Below are positions 1 through 11,446 of a DNA stretch of 64,000 bases, piece by piece. Position 1 is the first letter of the stretch. Each line of letters begins with the position of its first letter. Position numbers and translations under genes: made by a program. This DNA is from Steroidobacter gossypii (GTDB lineage Bacteria > Pseudomonadota > Gammaproteobacteria > Steroidobacterales > Steroidobacteraceae), in NCBI RefSeq assembly GCF_016801985.1, contig NZ_JAEVLS010000003.1, positions 496,001-560,000 on the forward strand, given 5' to 3'. The notes below the pieces were generated by a model. It did not search any database. It was not told where the DNA came from and saw only the letters and a program-made list of their open reading frames with translations.

Positions 1-556
1 CCGGTGCTTTGGGCACCGAGTGCACCCAGTCCTCCTGAGATCGCCCGCCCATCACGATCAAATCTCCGGAGCGGGGCGAGAAGGCGTGCGATGGACCGCC
101 GGATCGCGGCTTGATGAGGAAGCGACGCGTCGCCCCCAGCGTGAGCACCGGCACGATGCATTCCGGACGGCGACAAGAAAAACGATCGCGGTGCCAGCCG
201 GTGCTGTCGCGGCCATCGCGATACAAGTTCATCCATAGACTGTCGTAGGTCACCTTGTAGTGATTCGACAGCGCCGCGGCGGCGGCGAGCAGCATCTCGT
301 GCGGCAGGCGATTCAGGATGCGGTACTCGGCCGTGAGGCGCGGCTCGAGAAATGTTTGCTCGAACAGCTTGCGATAGTGCTGGCTCCAGGGAACGGCTGC
401 AGCCAACGCCTCGAACAGGACTTCAGGTCCCGACATCCAGCCGGGCACCAGTTCGATCCACGAGGTGGCGTCGAGCGGGATCCGCCGGGCGCTGGCGAAC
501 GAGGCATCGATGGCGAGCGAGGCCGGGGTAGTGAACAGATCTGCCTGCGCATGCAC
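1..556 (-). CDS. AlkB-like 2-oxoglutarate/Fe(II) dioxygenase, C-terminus cut by window edge
   Basis: Read on the minus strand this open frame gives about 185 residues and runs off the left edge. The stretch LWMNLYRDGRDSTGWHRDR contains the N-x-Y-x-D/N-G and HxD iron-binding pattern of AlkB-family DNA/RNA demethylases, followed by TLGATRRFLIKPR and SGDLIVMGG, which match the core of the jelly-roll fold. The distal His and the RxNxTxR 2-oxoglutarate motif would lie outside the window. The GTG at 556-554 is chosen because an in-frame TAA sits two codons upstream. The likely role is repair of alkylated bases. It diverges from typA. Family assignment is firm; the exact substrate cannot be read. 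Confidence 0.85.
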   Translation of the reverse strand, partial: MHAQADLFTTPASLAIDASFASARRIPLDATSWIELVPGWMSGPEVLFEALAAAVPWSQHYRKLFEQTFLEPRLTAEYRILNRLPHEMLLAAAAALSNHYKVTYDSLWMNLYRDGRDSTGWHRDRFSCRRPECIVPVLTLGATRRFLIKPRSGGPSHAFSPRSGDLIVMGGRSQEDWVHSVPKAP

Positions 557-707
557 CGATTACAATCTCCGATCCGAATGCAAGTCTATGATGCGTAAAG
601 ATACGCAGCGTAGGCGGACGCCTTCCGGCAAAGGCGTAGTCACGCCCCAGCAGGGGGCAACGATGTATTTCAGCCCGCGGAGGTGGCCGGAACCCCCGTC
701 GCCCCTC

Positions 708-713
708 TACAAT
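708..713 (+). promoter_or_regulatory. candidate -10 element upstream of typA
   Basis: TACAAT lies 33 bases before the chosen GTG start of typA and matches the sigma-70 -10 consensus at five of six positions. No convincing -35 hexamer is seen at 17 bases. If it is used, transcription starts near 720, which excludes the longer frame opening at 683 and leaves a leader of about 26 bases without an obvious Shine-Dalgarno sequence. Confidence 0.35.
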
Positions 714-745
714 GCGCGACTTTTTTCCTCCCACCGGTCCACTGC

Positions 746-2584
<1,839 letters not shown>

Positions 2585-2603
2585 TTTTCCGCCTGGCCGA
2601 AGA

Positions 2604-2631
2604 TCCCTCCCGCGGGCGCGTGCGGGAGGGA
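2604..2631 (+). terminator. GC-rich hairpin after typA
   Basis: CCCTCCCGC (2605-2613) pairs perfectly with GCGGGAGGG (2622-2630) around an eight-base loop, plus a flanking T-A pair. There is no T-run, so intrinsic termination is plausible but not certain. It lies 20 bases after the typA stop. Confidence 0.6.
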
Positions 2632-2865
2632 AATCGGCAATAACAGCGGCCGGCATGAATCGCAGGACAGCAATCTTGTCTCCCTGATCAGACATAACCC
2701 GAGTTTGACCTTAGTCGTTTACCTTGCTTTCACATAAATCCGGGAGCTGCTTCACACCTGCTTGAGCGTCAACGTCTTACGATGCCCAGCAGCGGAATTG
2801 CTTCACAACTCAAGGTGGGGACGATATCGGCGCAGGCCACGCGCCGTACCGGTCGGGAAGACGAC

Positions 2866-5800
2866 ATGCATCGACTGCTCGAACAGCAGATCAGGGAAGC
2901 GACGCAATCCGGCGGTGAGCTGGAACTCGGCAAACTGCTTGCCGCGGTCAGCAATTGCTACACCAAGACCGATGAGGAACGCCGCGGCATCGTGCGTTCC
3001 ATGCAATTGATGTCCGATGAGGCCACGCAGCTCACTCGGGAGCTGCGCGAGAGCACCGCCAGTCAGTTGCAGGCCGTGCTCGATCACGTGAAGGACGTGA
3101 TCATGACCGTCGACGACGCCGGCCACATTGCCTCGATCAACGCCACCGGACAGCGCGTGTTCGGTCATGCCGAAGCCGACGCCATCGGTCGGCCCCTGAG
3201 TTTTCTGCTGCCGCAGCTTACGGCCAAACAATCGATCACCGCTGAACTGGAACAGCTCGCCGCGCGCCTTGACGACACGCAAGTGGATCTGGCTCCGCAT
3301 GAGACGCTGGGCCAGCGCAGCGATGCCACGCAGTTCTCCGCCGAGATCGCCGTCAGCAAGACGCGAATGAACCGTCGCGATGTCTTCGTCGTCTGTCTGC
3401 GCGACACCAGCGATCGGAAAATGGCGGAGGCCGCCCTACGCGACAGCGAAGCGCGCTATCGCACGCTCGTGGAGCATGCGCCGGAAATCATCGTGGTCGT
3501 GGACCTCGATGAGAATCGGCTGGTCGATGTGAACGAAAACGCGGTGCGTTTTTTCAAGATGCACCGCGAAGCGTTGCTCAAGAGCAGCCCTGACACTTTG
3601 TGTCCGCCGCATCAGCCGGATGGCTCGTTGTCCTCGCATGCCCACCGCATGCACTTCGATCGCACGCTGGCGGGCGAGGCGCCGGTGCTCGAATGGGTGT
3701 TCCGGGACAGCTTCGGGAACGACATTCCCTGTGAAGTTCGCTGGGTGCGGTTGCAGTCGCACGGCCAGTGCCTGGTCCGCGGCAGCATCACCGACATCAC
3801 CGAGCGCAAGCGGGCCGAGTTGCTCGCGGCCGGTGAGCGACGGGTCTTCGAGCGCCTCGCGGCGAATGTCGATCTGCGCATCACTTTGCAAGCCATCACG
3901 GACGTGGTCGAGCGCGTCGCGCCGGATTGTGTCTGCGCCATCCGCATGCTCGATGACGAAGGCAAACATTTGACATTGTGCTCGGGACCGCGCTTGCCGG
4001 CCGTGTATGCGCAGGCGATGGAGGGCATTGCAGTCGCCGCTCGCAACGGCTCGTGTGCCGCGGCGGTTTATTTGCAGCGTCAGGTCATCGTGGCGGACAT
4101 CGCTCGCGATGCGCTGTGGGAGAACATGCGCGATGCCGTGCTCGCCGCCGGCTTGCGCAGCTGCTGGTCGACGCTGATCCATTCATCCGATGGCCGCATT
4201 CTGGGCACATTGGCGCTGTACTTCCGTGCGCCGAAGAGCCCGTTGCGTCGGGATTTCGAATTGATGTCGCGCATGACGCAGCTTGCAGGCATCGCGATCG
4301 AGCGACGCTTCGCCGAGAACGCCCTGCGCGATAGCGAGGCGCGCTATCGACGTTTGTTCGACAACGTCATGGAAGGCGTGTACAGCTCGACCAGCGACGG
4401 TCGTTTCGTGTCGGTGAATCCCGCGTTGGCGCGAATGATCGGTTATTCGACGCCCGCCGAGCTGCTGGCCCTGCCGCCGGCGAGCATGTATCACGATCCG
4501 GCCGAGCGCGCGGCCATCATCGCCGCGATCCAGAAGGACGGCGAGGTTCGCAACGCCGAGTTCCAGATGCAACGCGTGGACGGCACTGTACTCACAGTGC
4601 TCGAAAGCGCTCGGGCTGTTCGCGACAAGAGCGGGCAGCTGATCGGCTATGAAGGCACGATCACCGATATCACCGAGCGCAAGCGCGCCGAAACCGCGGT
4701 GTTCGAAGAGAAGGAGAAGGCGCAGGTTACGCTGCAGTCCATCGGCGACGGTGTCATCACCACAGACGCCCATGGCTGCATCGAGACGTTGAACCCGGTG
4801 GCCGAGAATCTCACCGGCTGGGATTCAGGCGAAGCCCGAGGCAAGAAGCTGCACGAGGTCTTCAACATCCTGAACGAAGCGACGCGCGAGCGGCTGGAAG
4901 ATCCGGTGAGTCGCGCGCTGCGCGAGGGACGGGTGATTGCGGTGGCCGATCACACGGTGCTGGTGAATCGCCGTGGCCAGGAGATCGCCATTCAAGACTC
5001 GGCGGCGCCGATTCGCGACCGCTCCGGCAAGATCATCGGCGCGGTCATGGTGTTCCATGACGTGAGCAAGGAGCGTCGGCTGCGGCGCGCGCTTGCGTAT
5101 CAGGCCAGCCACGATGCGCTGACCGGGCTCATCAATCGTCGAGAGTTCGAGAATCGCCTCACCGAAGCGCTGCTGACGGCGCGCTCGGACGAGGGCACCA
5201 CGCATGCATTGATGTATCTGGACCTGGATCAGTTCAAGCTGGTGAACGATACCTGCGGCCATCAGGCGGGCGATCGTCTGCTCAAGCAGATCACCGGCCT
5301 GCTTCAGACGCGCATAAGAACCAGCGACACCATCGCGCGGCTGGGCGGCGATGAGTTCGGCGTGCTGCTGCAGGATTGCACGGCCGATCGTGCGGCAAAG
5401 ATCGCTGACAGCTTGCGGCAGGCGATTCGTGAGTATCGCTTCGAGTGGCAGGATGGCGCGATGAACGTCGGCGTCAGCATTGGCATCGTCGAGATCAACA
5501 GCGCCAGCGAGAGCATTGCGAGCGTGATGGCGGCCGCTGATGTGGCGTGTTATGCCGCGAAGGATTCGGGGCGCAATCGCGTTCATATGTATCAGTACAG
5601 CTCGGCGCCGGAACGGCATCGCGAGATGCAATGGGTGTCGCGCTTGACGCGCGCCTGCGAGGAGAATCGGCTCGAGCTTTATTACCAGCCCATCGTTCCC
5701 ATCGGCTCGACTCGCGATACGCGCGGCCACTACGAGTTGCTGCTTCGCATGCGCAACGAGCAAGGGGAGTTGGTGCAGCCTGCGGAGTTCATTCCGGCGG

Positions 5801-6426
5801 CGGAGCGTTACAACGTGATGCCCATGATCGATCGCTGGGTGGTGAGCCAGGCGCTGGGCGCGCTGGCGCACTATCGCGCCGATGGCGATCCTAGGCATGG
5901 ATATACGTTGTCCATCAATCTCTCGGGCACGTCGTTGAACGATGATCGCTTCCTGGAGTTCCTGATCAACGAGCTGCAGACGTACGATTTGAGCCCGGGC
6001 GCGGTGTGTTTCGAGATCACCGAGACGGCGGCGATCTCCAATCTCGCCAACGTCGTGCATTTCATGCGTGAGTTCCGCACGCGCGGGTGTTTGTTCTCGC
6101 TGGACGACTTCGGCAGCGGGTTGTCGTCGTTCATGTACTTGAAAAACCTCCCCGTGGACTTCTTGAAGATCGACGGCTCGTTCATCCAGAACGTGACCAC
6201 CGATCACGTCGATCGCAGCATGGTCGAGGCCATCACGCAGATCGGTCGAGCCATGGGACTGAAAACCATCGCCGAGCGCGTCGAGAGCGCCGAGGTGCTC
6301 AAATGCCTCGCCGAGATCGGCGTCGAATACGCCCAGGGCATCTACATCGCCACCCCCGAGTCCGTCGAATCTTTGAGCCGCATCACCCGCACCCACCCCC
6401 AGCTGCGCCTGGTTCATTCGGCCTGA
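2866..6426 (+). CDS. multi-PAS/GAF diguanylate cyclase-phosphodiesterase (GGDEF-EAL)
   Basis: About 1186 residues. Approximate order: N-terminal helical segment, PAS (67-185), PAS (195-315), GAF (320-485), PAS (490-605), PAS (615-740), GGDEF (745-910), EAL (930-1175). The cyclase site reads RLGGDEFG, so synthesis of cyclic-di-GMP looks possible. The EAL domain keeps an ExLxR motif as ELLLR, SINLSG, FEITET, LDDFGSG and the late glutamate in AERVES, so it probably hydrolyses cyclic-di-GMP too. No transmembrane segment is evident, suggesting a cytosolic sensor. The frame opens at ATG 2782, but ATG 2866 (MHRLLEQQIREA) has GGGAAG five bases upstream and is preferred. Ligands of the PAS/GAF domains are unknown. 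Confidence 0.9.
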   Translation: MHRLLEQQIREATQSGGELELGKLLAAVSNCYTKTDEERRGIVRSMQLMSDEATQLTRELRESTASQLQAVLDHVKDVIMTVDDAGHIASINATGQRVFGHAEADAIGRPLSFLLPQLTAKQSITAELEQLAARLDDTQVDLAPHETLGQRSDATQFSAEIAVSKTRMNRRDVFVVCLRDTSDRKMAEAALRDSEARYRTLVEHAPEIIVVVDLDENRLVDVNENAVRFFKMHREALLKSSPDTLCPPHQPDGSLSSHAHRMHFDRTLAGEAPVLEWVFRDSFGNDIPCEVRWVRLQSHGQCLVRGSITDITERKRAELLAAGERRVFERLAANVDLRITLQAITDVVERVAPDCVCAIRMLDDEGKHLTLCSGPRLPAVYAQAMEGIAVAARNGSCAAAVYLQRQVIVADIARDALWENMRDAVLAAGLRSCWSTLIHSSDGRILGTLALYFRAPKSPLRRDFELMSRMTQLAGIAIERRFAENALRDSEARYRRLFDNVMEGVYSSTSDGRFVSVNPALARMIGYSTPAELLALPPASMYHDPAERAAIIAAIQKDGEVRNAEFQMQRVDGTVLTVLESARAVRDKSGQLIGYEGTITDITERKRAETAVFEEKEKAQVTLQSIGDGVITTDAHGCIETLNPVAENLTGWDSGEARGKKLHEVFNILNEATRERLEDPVSRALREGRVIAVADHTVLVNRRGQEIAIQDSAAPIRDRSGKIIGAVMVFHDVSKERRLRRALAYQASHDALTGLINRREFENRLTEALLTARSDEGTTHALMYLDLDQFKLVNDTCGHQAGDRLLKQITGLLQTRIRTSDTIARLGGDEFGVLLQDCTADRAAKIADSLRQAIREYRFEWQDGAMNVGVSIGIVEINSASESIASVMAAADVACYAAKDSGRNRVHMYQYSSAPERHREMQWVSRLTRACEENRLELYYQPIVPIGSTRDTRGHYELLLRMRNEQGELVQPAEFIPAAERYNVMPMIDRWVVSQALGALAHYRADGDPRHGYTLSINLSGTSLNDDRFLEFLINELQTYDLSPGAVCFEITETAAISNLANVVHFMREFRTRGCLFSLDDFGSGLSSFMYLKNLPVDFLKIDGSFIQNVTTDHVDRSMVEAITQIGRAMGLKTIAERVESAEVLKCLAEIGVEYAQGIYIATPESVESLSRITRTHPQLRLVHSA

Positions 6427-6454
6427 AACAGAAGAGGCGTCGGCTCTCCTCGCA

Positions 6455-6475
6455 CGCCACCGGGGTGAGGTGGCG
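6455..6475 (+). terminator. small hairpin after the GGDEF-EAL gene
   Basis: CGCCACC (6455-6461) and GGTGGCG (6469-6475) are perfect inverted repeats around a seven-base loop, 29 bases after the stop codon. No T-run follows, so this is a weak terminator call. Confidence 0.35.
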
Positions 6476-6559
6476 GCCGCTTGCTCGCGCAAGACCCGGA
6501 GTGTCGACACAAAGGACTCTGCTTAAGCTGCGGAGATTGTTTCAGACAGAGGTCCACTC

Positions 6560-7252
6560 ATGGTCGACGAGCTCGACTGGCAGCGCATTTCCGACGAGCT
6601 GGGCATTCAAGGTCATGCCGTGATCTCACGGCTGCTCGAGCCTGAGCAATGCCGGTCGCTTGTCGATCTGTACGCCGATCAGGCCCTGTTCCGGAGCCGA
6701 GTGATCATGAGTCGGCACGGGTACGGAAAAGGCGAGTATCAGTACTTCAAGTATCCGCTGCCCGAACTCATCGCCTCACTGCGAACATCTCTGTACCCGC
6801 ACCTCGCGCCCATCGCGAATCGATGGAACGAGCTGCTCAAGATCGATGTGCGCTTCCCGAACGCGCACAAGGACTTCATCGAGCGGTGTCATGCAGCGGG
6901 TCAGCTGCGGCCCACCCCGCTGCTGCTTCAGTACCAAGCAGGCGATTACAACTGCCTTCACCAGGATCTCTACGGCGAACACGTGTTTCCGCTACAGATC
7001 GCCATCCTGCTCTCGCAGCCGGGGCGCGATTTCACGGGCGGGGAGTTCATATTGACCGAGCAGAGGCCGCGAATGCAGTCGCGGGCGGAAGTGGTGCCGT
7101 TGGCGCAGGGCGATGCGGTGGTGTTCGCCGTCCATCATCGCCCGGCGCAAGGAACGCGCGGGATTTATCGAGTGAACATGCGACACGGGGTGAGCCGGCT
7201 GCGATCAGGTCGCAGGCACACGCTCGGAGTGATTTTTCACGATGCCGCTTAG
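6560..7252 (+). CDS. 2OG-Fe(II) oxygenase family protein
   Basis: A 230-residue protein. LLQYQAGDYNCLHQDLYGE contains the HxD iron ligands (about residue 134), and NMRHGVSRLRSGRRHTLGVIFHDA near the C-terminus supplies the distal His and an Arg for 2-oxoglutarate. GGEFILTEQRPR and LAQGDAVVFAVHHRP fit the double-stranded beta-helix core of prolyl-hydroxylase-like oxygenases. ATG 6560 is preceded by AGAGG at proper distance. No partner gene is apparent: the upstream gene is a cyclic-di-GMP enzyme and the downstream gene is convergent. The substrate is unknown; both protein and small-molecule hydroxylation are possible. Confidence 0.8.
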   Translation: MVDELDWQRISDELGIQGHAVISRLLEPEQCRSLVDLYADQALFRSRVIMSRHGYGKGEYQYFKYPLPELIASLRTSLYPHLAPIANRWNELLKIDVRFPNAHKDFIERCHAAGQLRPTPLLLQYQAGDYNCLHQDLYGEHVFPLQIAILLSQPGRDFTGGEFILTEQRPRMQSRAEVVPLAQGDAVVFAVHHRPAQGTRGIYRVNMRHGVSRLRSGRRHTLGVIFHDAA

Positions 7253-7289
7253 GAGCCGAAGATGGGCTCAGTGGCTTGCAGCGCCGGGG

Positions 7290-7307
7290 CGGGTATGAAC
7301 ATACCCG
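7290..7307. terminator. bidirectional hairpin between convergent genes
   Basis: CGGGTATG and CATACCCG form a perfect inverted repeat with AA between them, in the 81-base gap between two convergent genes. It could end transcription from both sides; neither side has a T-run. Confidence 0.45.
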
Positions 7308-7333
7308 ACCCTGACGCCGCCGATGCGTTGGGC

Positions 7334-8023
7334 TCAGGCCGCGGCCGCGGCGGCGGGGCGATGGCTGTCACGTAGAGCGGATTTGGCGGCGGCGGGTTCG
7401 ATGGTTTCGCCGGCTTCACGAGCGATGGCGCACAGCAGGCGCACGGCCTCGCCGGGATTCTTATCGCTGCCGGTGGCGAGCTTTAGTTTGTGATGTTCGA
7501 ACGTGGCGCGCAGGCCCTCGGCGGCAATGCGAAGCGCGTCCTCGGCGCCGCCTTGCTTCATCTCGCCGACCGTCGCGTCCGCCGCCTGGCTGGCGCGGAT
7601 GAGCCAATCGAGCATTTGCGTGCTCTGTGGACGAGCCAGTACTGGAGAGCCGAACAGCTTGGTGCCAAGCGCATCGAACGCCTTGCGCTCGATCGCAGTG
7701 GCCTTGCCGCCATGCGCTTGTTCCAGCCATTCGACCAGTGCGCTGGCGTGCTTCTGGAAGGTGCGCAGCGACTGGCGCAACTCCGCCTGCGCATCGCCGG
7801 CGCGCAGCGCATGTTCGCGACGGTAGCGCTTGGCAAGACCAGCGACGTGTTCGACGAATTCGTCGGCGTCTTTGATCTCACGCGCGACCGCTTCCAGGCG
7901 CTTGCCGATCTTGACCACTTTGGCCGACGCCTCGGACTTCGGCCGGGAGGTCTCTTGGGCGCGGGAAACGGGGCGGCGTTTGCTCGCAGGCGACTTAGAT
8001 CTGGCGGACGACTTGACGGGCAT
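7334..8023 (-). CDS. hypothetical protein with basic N-terminus
   Basis: A 229-residue protein not assigned to a known family. The first 35 residues are rich in Ser, Lys, Arg and Pro. The remainder looks almost entirely helical, with heptad-like stretches such as KVVKIGKRLEAVAREIKDAD, and it ends in an alanine tract. No signal peptide, membrane segment or catalytic motif is visible. It is convergent with the 2OG oxygenase and downstream, on the same strand, of the halogenase cluster but separated by about 90 bases. The basic tail followed by helices could suit nucleic-acid or phasin-like surface binding, but this is only a guess. Confidence 0.6.
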   Translation of the reverse strand: MPVKSSARSKSPASKRRPVSRAQETSRPKSEASAKVVKIGKRLEAVAREIKDADEFVEHVAGLAKRYRREHALRAGDAQAELRQSLRTFQKHASALVEWLEQAHGGKATAIERKAFDALGTKLFGSPVLARPQSTQMLDWLIRASQAADATVGEMKQGGAEDALRIAAEGLRATFEHHKLKLATGSDKNPGEAVRLLCAIAREAGETIEPAAAKSALRDSHRPAAAAAA

Positions 8024-8115
8024 GAGGGCACACGGCTTCGTTGGAGGCCGCTATTCTGCACCAAGCCACCAGGCGCGCCCAATCCGACACGAAGGACGGG
8101 TCGAGCGGCGCCGGG

Positions 8116-9603
8116 TCAGGCCGTCGTCCGGCAGTAGCTGTTGATGAAGTCCTGATGCCGCGGCAGCTTCGCCACGGTCTGCGCCACCTGGTTGCGCAAC
8201 CCGTTCAACACCCGGGCAAGCTCGCGCTCCTGCATGCCGCGGGGCGAGGGGTGATAGTGCTTGGGCACGATGCCTTGCCCGAGCAGCACCTGCACCCACG
8301 AGTCCACGCGGAACAACTCGCCCTCGGCCTGATAGGCGTGGCCGCCTTCCTTGAACAGCTCGATGCGTCGAGCCAGCGACTCCGGAATGTCCATGTTCTT
8401 GCAGTAACGCCAGAACGGCGAGTCGTCGCGCTCGGTGATGTGATAGTGCAGGATGATGAAGTCGCGGATCCGCTCCATCTCGAGCCGCGATTCGTCGTTG
8501 AATTGGTCGACGAACGACTGCCGCACGCCGTCCAGAGGAAACATCTGCATCAGGCGCGTGGCCGCGGTCATGATCACGTGGATCGCCGTGGACTCGAGCG
8601 GCTCGACGAAGCCGCTCGACAGGCCGATGGCCACGACGTTCTTGTTCCAGGTCAGTCGGCGTCGGCCGGGTTTGAACTTGAGCACGAATGGCGGCCGTAT
8701 CGGATTGCCGCTGACCGCCTGCAGCAGCTTCTGCTTCGCGTCCTCGTCGGAAAGATAACGGCTGCAATACACCACGCCGTTGCCCATGCGATGTTGCAAT
8801 GGAATCAGCCAACGCCAGCCGGCTTCGTGAGCGATGACGCAGGTGTATGGATTCGGGGGGGCGGTGATCTCGGTCTGCACCGCCACTGCGCTGTCGCACG
8901 GCAGCCAGTGCGACCAGTCCTCGAACCCGGTGTGCAAGGTCTGCTCGATGAGCAGGCCGCGGAAGCCCGTGCAATCGATGAACAGATCGCCGGGCACCAC
9001 CCGCTCCGACTCCAGCGTCAGCGACTCGATGAAACCCGTGGTGGGATGCTGCTGGACCGACTTGATCTTGCCTTCGACCCGGCGCACGCCCTTGTTCTCG
9101 GCGAAGCGCCGCAGGAAGCGGGCGTAAACCGTCGCGTCGACCTGATAGGCGTAGTTGATATCCGACTGTGGGGAAGTTCCGAAGCGGCCCTGTTTGGCCG
9201 CGAGCCACTCGACGCAATATTCGCCGAGCTCGGAATTCAAGCCATGGCGCAGGCCGTGCAACCAGAAGTGATGAAACTCGCACAGCCAGGTGGGCTTGCC
9301 GTGGCGGCCGAACGGATGGATGTAACGATCGCCGATCTGACCCCAGTTCTCGAACCACACGCCGAGCTTGAAGGTCGCCGAGACGCTGCGCATGAACTCC
9401 TGCTCGTCGATGCCGAGCAGCTGATGAAACACGCGAATCGGCGGCACCGTCGACTCGCCGACGCCGATCGTGCCAATCTCCTCCGATTCCACCAGGGTGA
9501 TCTCGAGCAACGGACCGAGCTGATGGGAGAGGGCGGCGGCCGTGATCCACCCGGCGGTGCCGCCGCCGGCGATGACGACTCTCTTGACTGGCGTGACGCT
9601 CAT
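8116..9603 (-). CDS. flavin-dependent tryptophan halogenase family protein
   Basis: A 495-residue protein with the FAD-binding motif GGGTAGW (13-19), the catalytic lysine at K79 in ATFK (the position used in PrnA and RebH), the family signature GWRWLIP (262-268) and the active-site glutamate in VEPLEST (E337). These intact residues suggest real halogenation through a lysine chloramine or HOCl intermediate, using FADH2 from a separate reductase. The frame extends to a TTG at 9621, but ATG 9603 has GGAG five bases upstream. It is the last gene after TonB receptor, SapC and cupin-like genes. Free tryptophan as substrate is not established for this branch; a peptide or glycan target is possible. 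Confidence 0.9.
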   Translation of the reverse strand: MSVTPVKRVVIAGGGTAGWITAAALSHQLGPLLEITLVESEEIGTIGVGESTVPPIRVFHQLLGIDEQEFMRSVSATFKLGVWFENWGQIGDRYIHPFGRHGKPTWLCEFHHFWLHGLRHGLNSELGEYCVEWLAAKQGRFGTSPQSDINYAYQVDATVYARFLRRFAENKGVRRVEGKIKSVQQHPTTGFIESLTLESERVVPGDLFIDCTGFRGLLIEQTLHTGFEDWSHWLPCDSAVAVQTEITAPPNPYTCVIAHEAGWRWLIPLQHRMGNGVVYCSRYLSDEDAKQKLLQAVSGNPIRPPFVLKFKPGRRRLTWNKNVVAIGLSSGFVEPLESTAIHVIMTAATRLMQMFPLDGVRQSFVDQFNDESRLEMERIRDFIILHYHITERDDSPFWRYCKNMDIPESLARRIELFKEGGHAYQAEGELFRVDSWVQVLLGQGIVPKHYHPSPRGMQERELARVLNGLRNQVAQTVAKLPRHQDFINSYCRTTA

Positions 9604-9617
9604 GCTCGCTCCGCGGA

Positions 9618-10640
9618 TCAACGATTCAAATTGTTGAGCAGCATCGCGCGGATGCGGCGGGCGCTGCTGTCATCGATCGGCCCGAGTGCGCCGCGCGCCT
9701 GCTCGGGCAGGTGCTCGCCGGCGCGCTCGGCCGGGCCGAACACGTAGTAGTCGAACATTTGTTTCCAGGCGCGCTTCTCGCGCTCGGGGCGATCTCGCAA
9801 CGTCCACAGCGCGTGATACAGAGCATTCATCGGCGAGGGAATGAACTTCGGCGAAGTGCTCCACCAGTAGTTGATCAGAGTATTGAACGGGCTCAACGCT
9901 TCGACGTGATGCCACCACAGACTCGGGATGAACACTGCATCGCCCGCTTCCACGTCCGCGACTTGCCCGGCCGCCAACGCCTCCCGAAAGCGAGGGAAGC
10001 GCTCGAAGTCGGGATTGGAAAAGTCCACCAGGCTCACGGCCTGGCCGCCGGGCGTGGGCTCGAGCGGACCGGGATACAGGTTGACGATCTGTTCCGGAGG
10101 AAACATCGTGAAGCGTCGCTGCCCGACGGCGCAGCACGCCAGATTGTTGGGCGCGTCGTAATGGCACGAAGCGATGGTGCGATTGCCGATCCAGATGCTC
10201 GCAAGCGGCTCGAAGCCGTGCTTGCCGAAAGGCAGATCGTTGTCGCGACGAAAGCCGGGCAGGCAGGCGTCGATGGTGGTGGAGGCGATGTAGTTGGTCG
10301 GCGGCCGGTCATCCTCGATGTGCTTCTCGATGTCCATCAGCACATGATCCAGCGGCGCGCGCTGGCTGAGGAAATTCAGCTGGGTGTAGTCGGCGTTGTA
10401 GAACAGCCGGCCTTTGATCTGTGGGTCGCCGCGCGAGGTGCCGACGGTCTTGCCGTTGTAGAACGATCGCAGGTAGTTCATCGCCTCGTGCCGCGATCGC
10501 AGGCCCGCTTGCACCAGCGGCCAGTGCGCAACCAATCCTTTGAGGACCACCGGCTCATCGCCCGCCAGGAGCTCCGCGAGCGGCAATGTGTCGGCCGTGT
10601 AGCCTTCGAGCTCGCGCGTTCGCTTGGTTACGCCGGTCAT
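9618..10640 (-). CDS. cupin-like (JmjC/FIH-type) domain protein
   Basis: A 340-residue protein of the cupin-like family related to JmjC and FIH hydroxylases. The fold is supported by NRTIASCHYDAPNNLACC, giving an HxD pair at H160/D162, RRFTMFPPEQIVNLYPGP, and DAVFIPSLWWHHVEAL with the distal His at 244/245, so a 2-oxoglutarate/Fe(II) site looks intact. Its ATG overlaps the upstream sapC stop by four bases (ATGA) and the halogenase follows after 14 bases, so the three are probably one transcript. The family commonly travels with TonB receptors and tryptophan halogenases; its substrate is unknown. Confidence 0.85.
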   Translation of the reverse strand: MTGVTKRTRELEGYTADTLPLAELLAGDEPVVLKGLVAHWPLVQAGLRSRHEAMNYLRSFYNGKTVGTSRGDPQIKGRLFYNADYTQLNFLSQRAPLDHVLMDIEKHIEDDRPPTNYIASTTIDACLPGFRRDNDLPFGKHGFEPLASIWIGNRTIASCHYDAPNNLACCAVGQRRFTMFPPEQIVNLYPGPLEPTPGGQAVSLVDFSNPDFERFPRFREALAAGQVADVEAGDAVFIPSLWWHHVEALSPFNTLINYWWSTSPKFIPSPMNALYHALWTLRDRPEREKRAWKQMFDYYVFGPAERAGEHLPEQARGALGPIDDSSARRIRAMLLNNLNR

Positions 10641-11389
10641 GATGCCGTTGCCACCTCCGCCTGTCGGCGCCGCCGCCGATGTTTCATGTCGATGAGCTTT
10701 TTCACGTTGTTGAGCGAGGCGATCACCAGGAAGGCGCCTTGCAGAAAGCCCGCGCTGTTCAACTTGTACAGCGTATCGCCGTCCAATGCGCGCAGGCGTT
10801 CCTCGCTGATGGTGTATAGCCCGCGCAGATTGAACTGCTCCTCGTCGCTGAACTTGATCTCCACGTTGACCGGCTCGATCAGCTCCGCTGCGGTGAACGC
10901 GTCGAACATGGTCTTGCTGAGCGCGAGGCCCAGATGAATGCCCTGCAGAACAGTGCCGATGCGCTCGAGATAACGGGTGTTGCCGCCCTGAGGCAGAAAC
11001 ACCGGCTCGCCCTCGGTGGCGCTGATGCGCGGACTGTCCAGATCGACGTGGATGACGGGTTCCCTGCGCAACTCACCGTCGACGTCTTTGTTTTGAAAGC
11101 CGATCAGGAACGGTCCGCGTGCCACGATGCCGGGAATGTAGGCAGCGTGCCAGCCTTGCTCGTCGAGGAACAGATTCTCGTCCTGCTGAAAGCCGAGCAG
11201 GGCGATGGATTGAAACTCTCCGGTCTGCGGGTCCTTGCGAAAAAAAATCGGGTACTCGCGCTGCACGTCGCCGTACTCGGTAGGGAAGGTGAGCACGGTG
11301 GCGACGTTGTCGCCGAATTCGGCGCCATGGCGGGTGATCACCCGCAGATCCTTGTGGGCGATGTTGTTGAGTAACTCGTGCCTGGCCAC
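10637..11389 (-). CDS. SapC family protein
   Basis: About 250 residues. The family is named for S-layer-associated SapC of Campylobacter. Recognisable blocks are YPIFFRKDPQTGEFQSIALL, ENLFLDEQGWHAAYIPG and GPFLIGFQN; the C-terminus turns very basic (HRRRRRQ). GTG 11389 is chosen over the upstream ATG at 11431 because AGGGGG lies four bases before it. No signal peptide is seen, so it is probably cytosolic despite its name. It lies between the TonB receptor and the cupin-like gene, separated from the receptor by two hairpins. The biochemical role is unknown. Confidence 0.8.
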   Translation of the reverse strand: MARHELLNNIAHKDLRVITRHGAEFGDNVATVLTFPTEYGDVQREYPIFFRKDPQTGEFQSIALLGFQQDENLFLDEQGWHAAYIPGIVARGPFLIGFQNKDVDGELRREPVIHVDLDSPRISATEGEPVFLPQGGNTRYLERIGTVLQGIHLGLALSKTMFDAFTAAELIEPVNVEIKFSDEEQFNLRGLYTISEERLRALDGDTLYKLNSAGFLQGAFLVIASLNNVKKLIDMKHRRRRRQAEVATAS

Positions 11390-11446
11390 TGAACCCCCTG
11401 CTCTGAAACTCGGGATCGGGCATCCTGCCACGACCCAGCTGCGAGC

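Noticed and set aside
4825..6510. 561-residue minus-strand frame opposite the GGDEF-EAL gene
   Set aside because: Antisense shadow of well-conserved GGDEF and EAL domains.
8041..9747. 568-residue plus-strand frame opposite the halogenase
   Set aside because: Antisense shadow of a protein with intact catalytic motifs.
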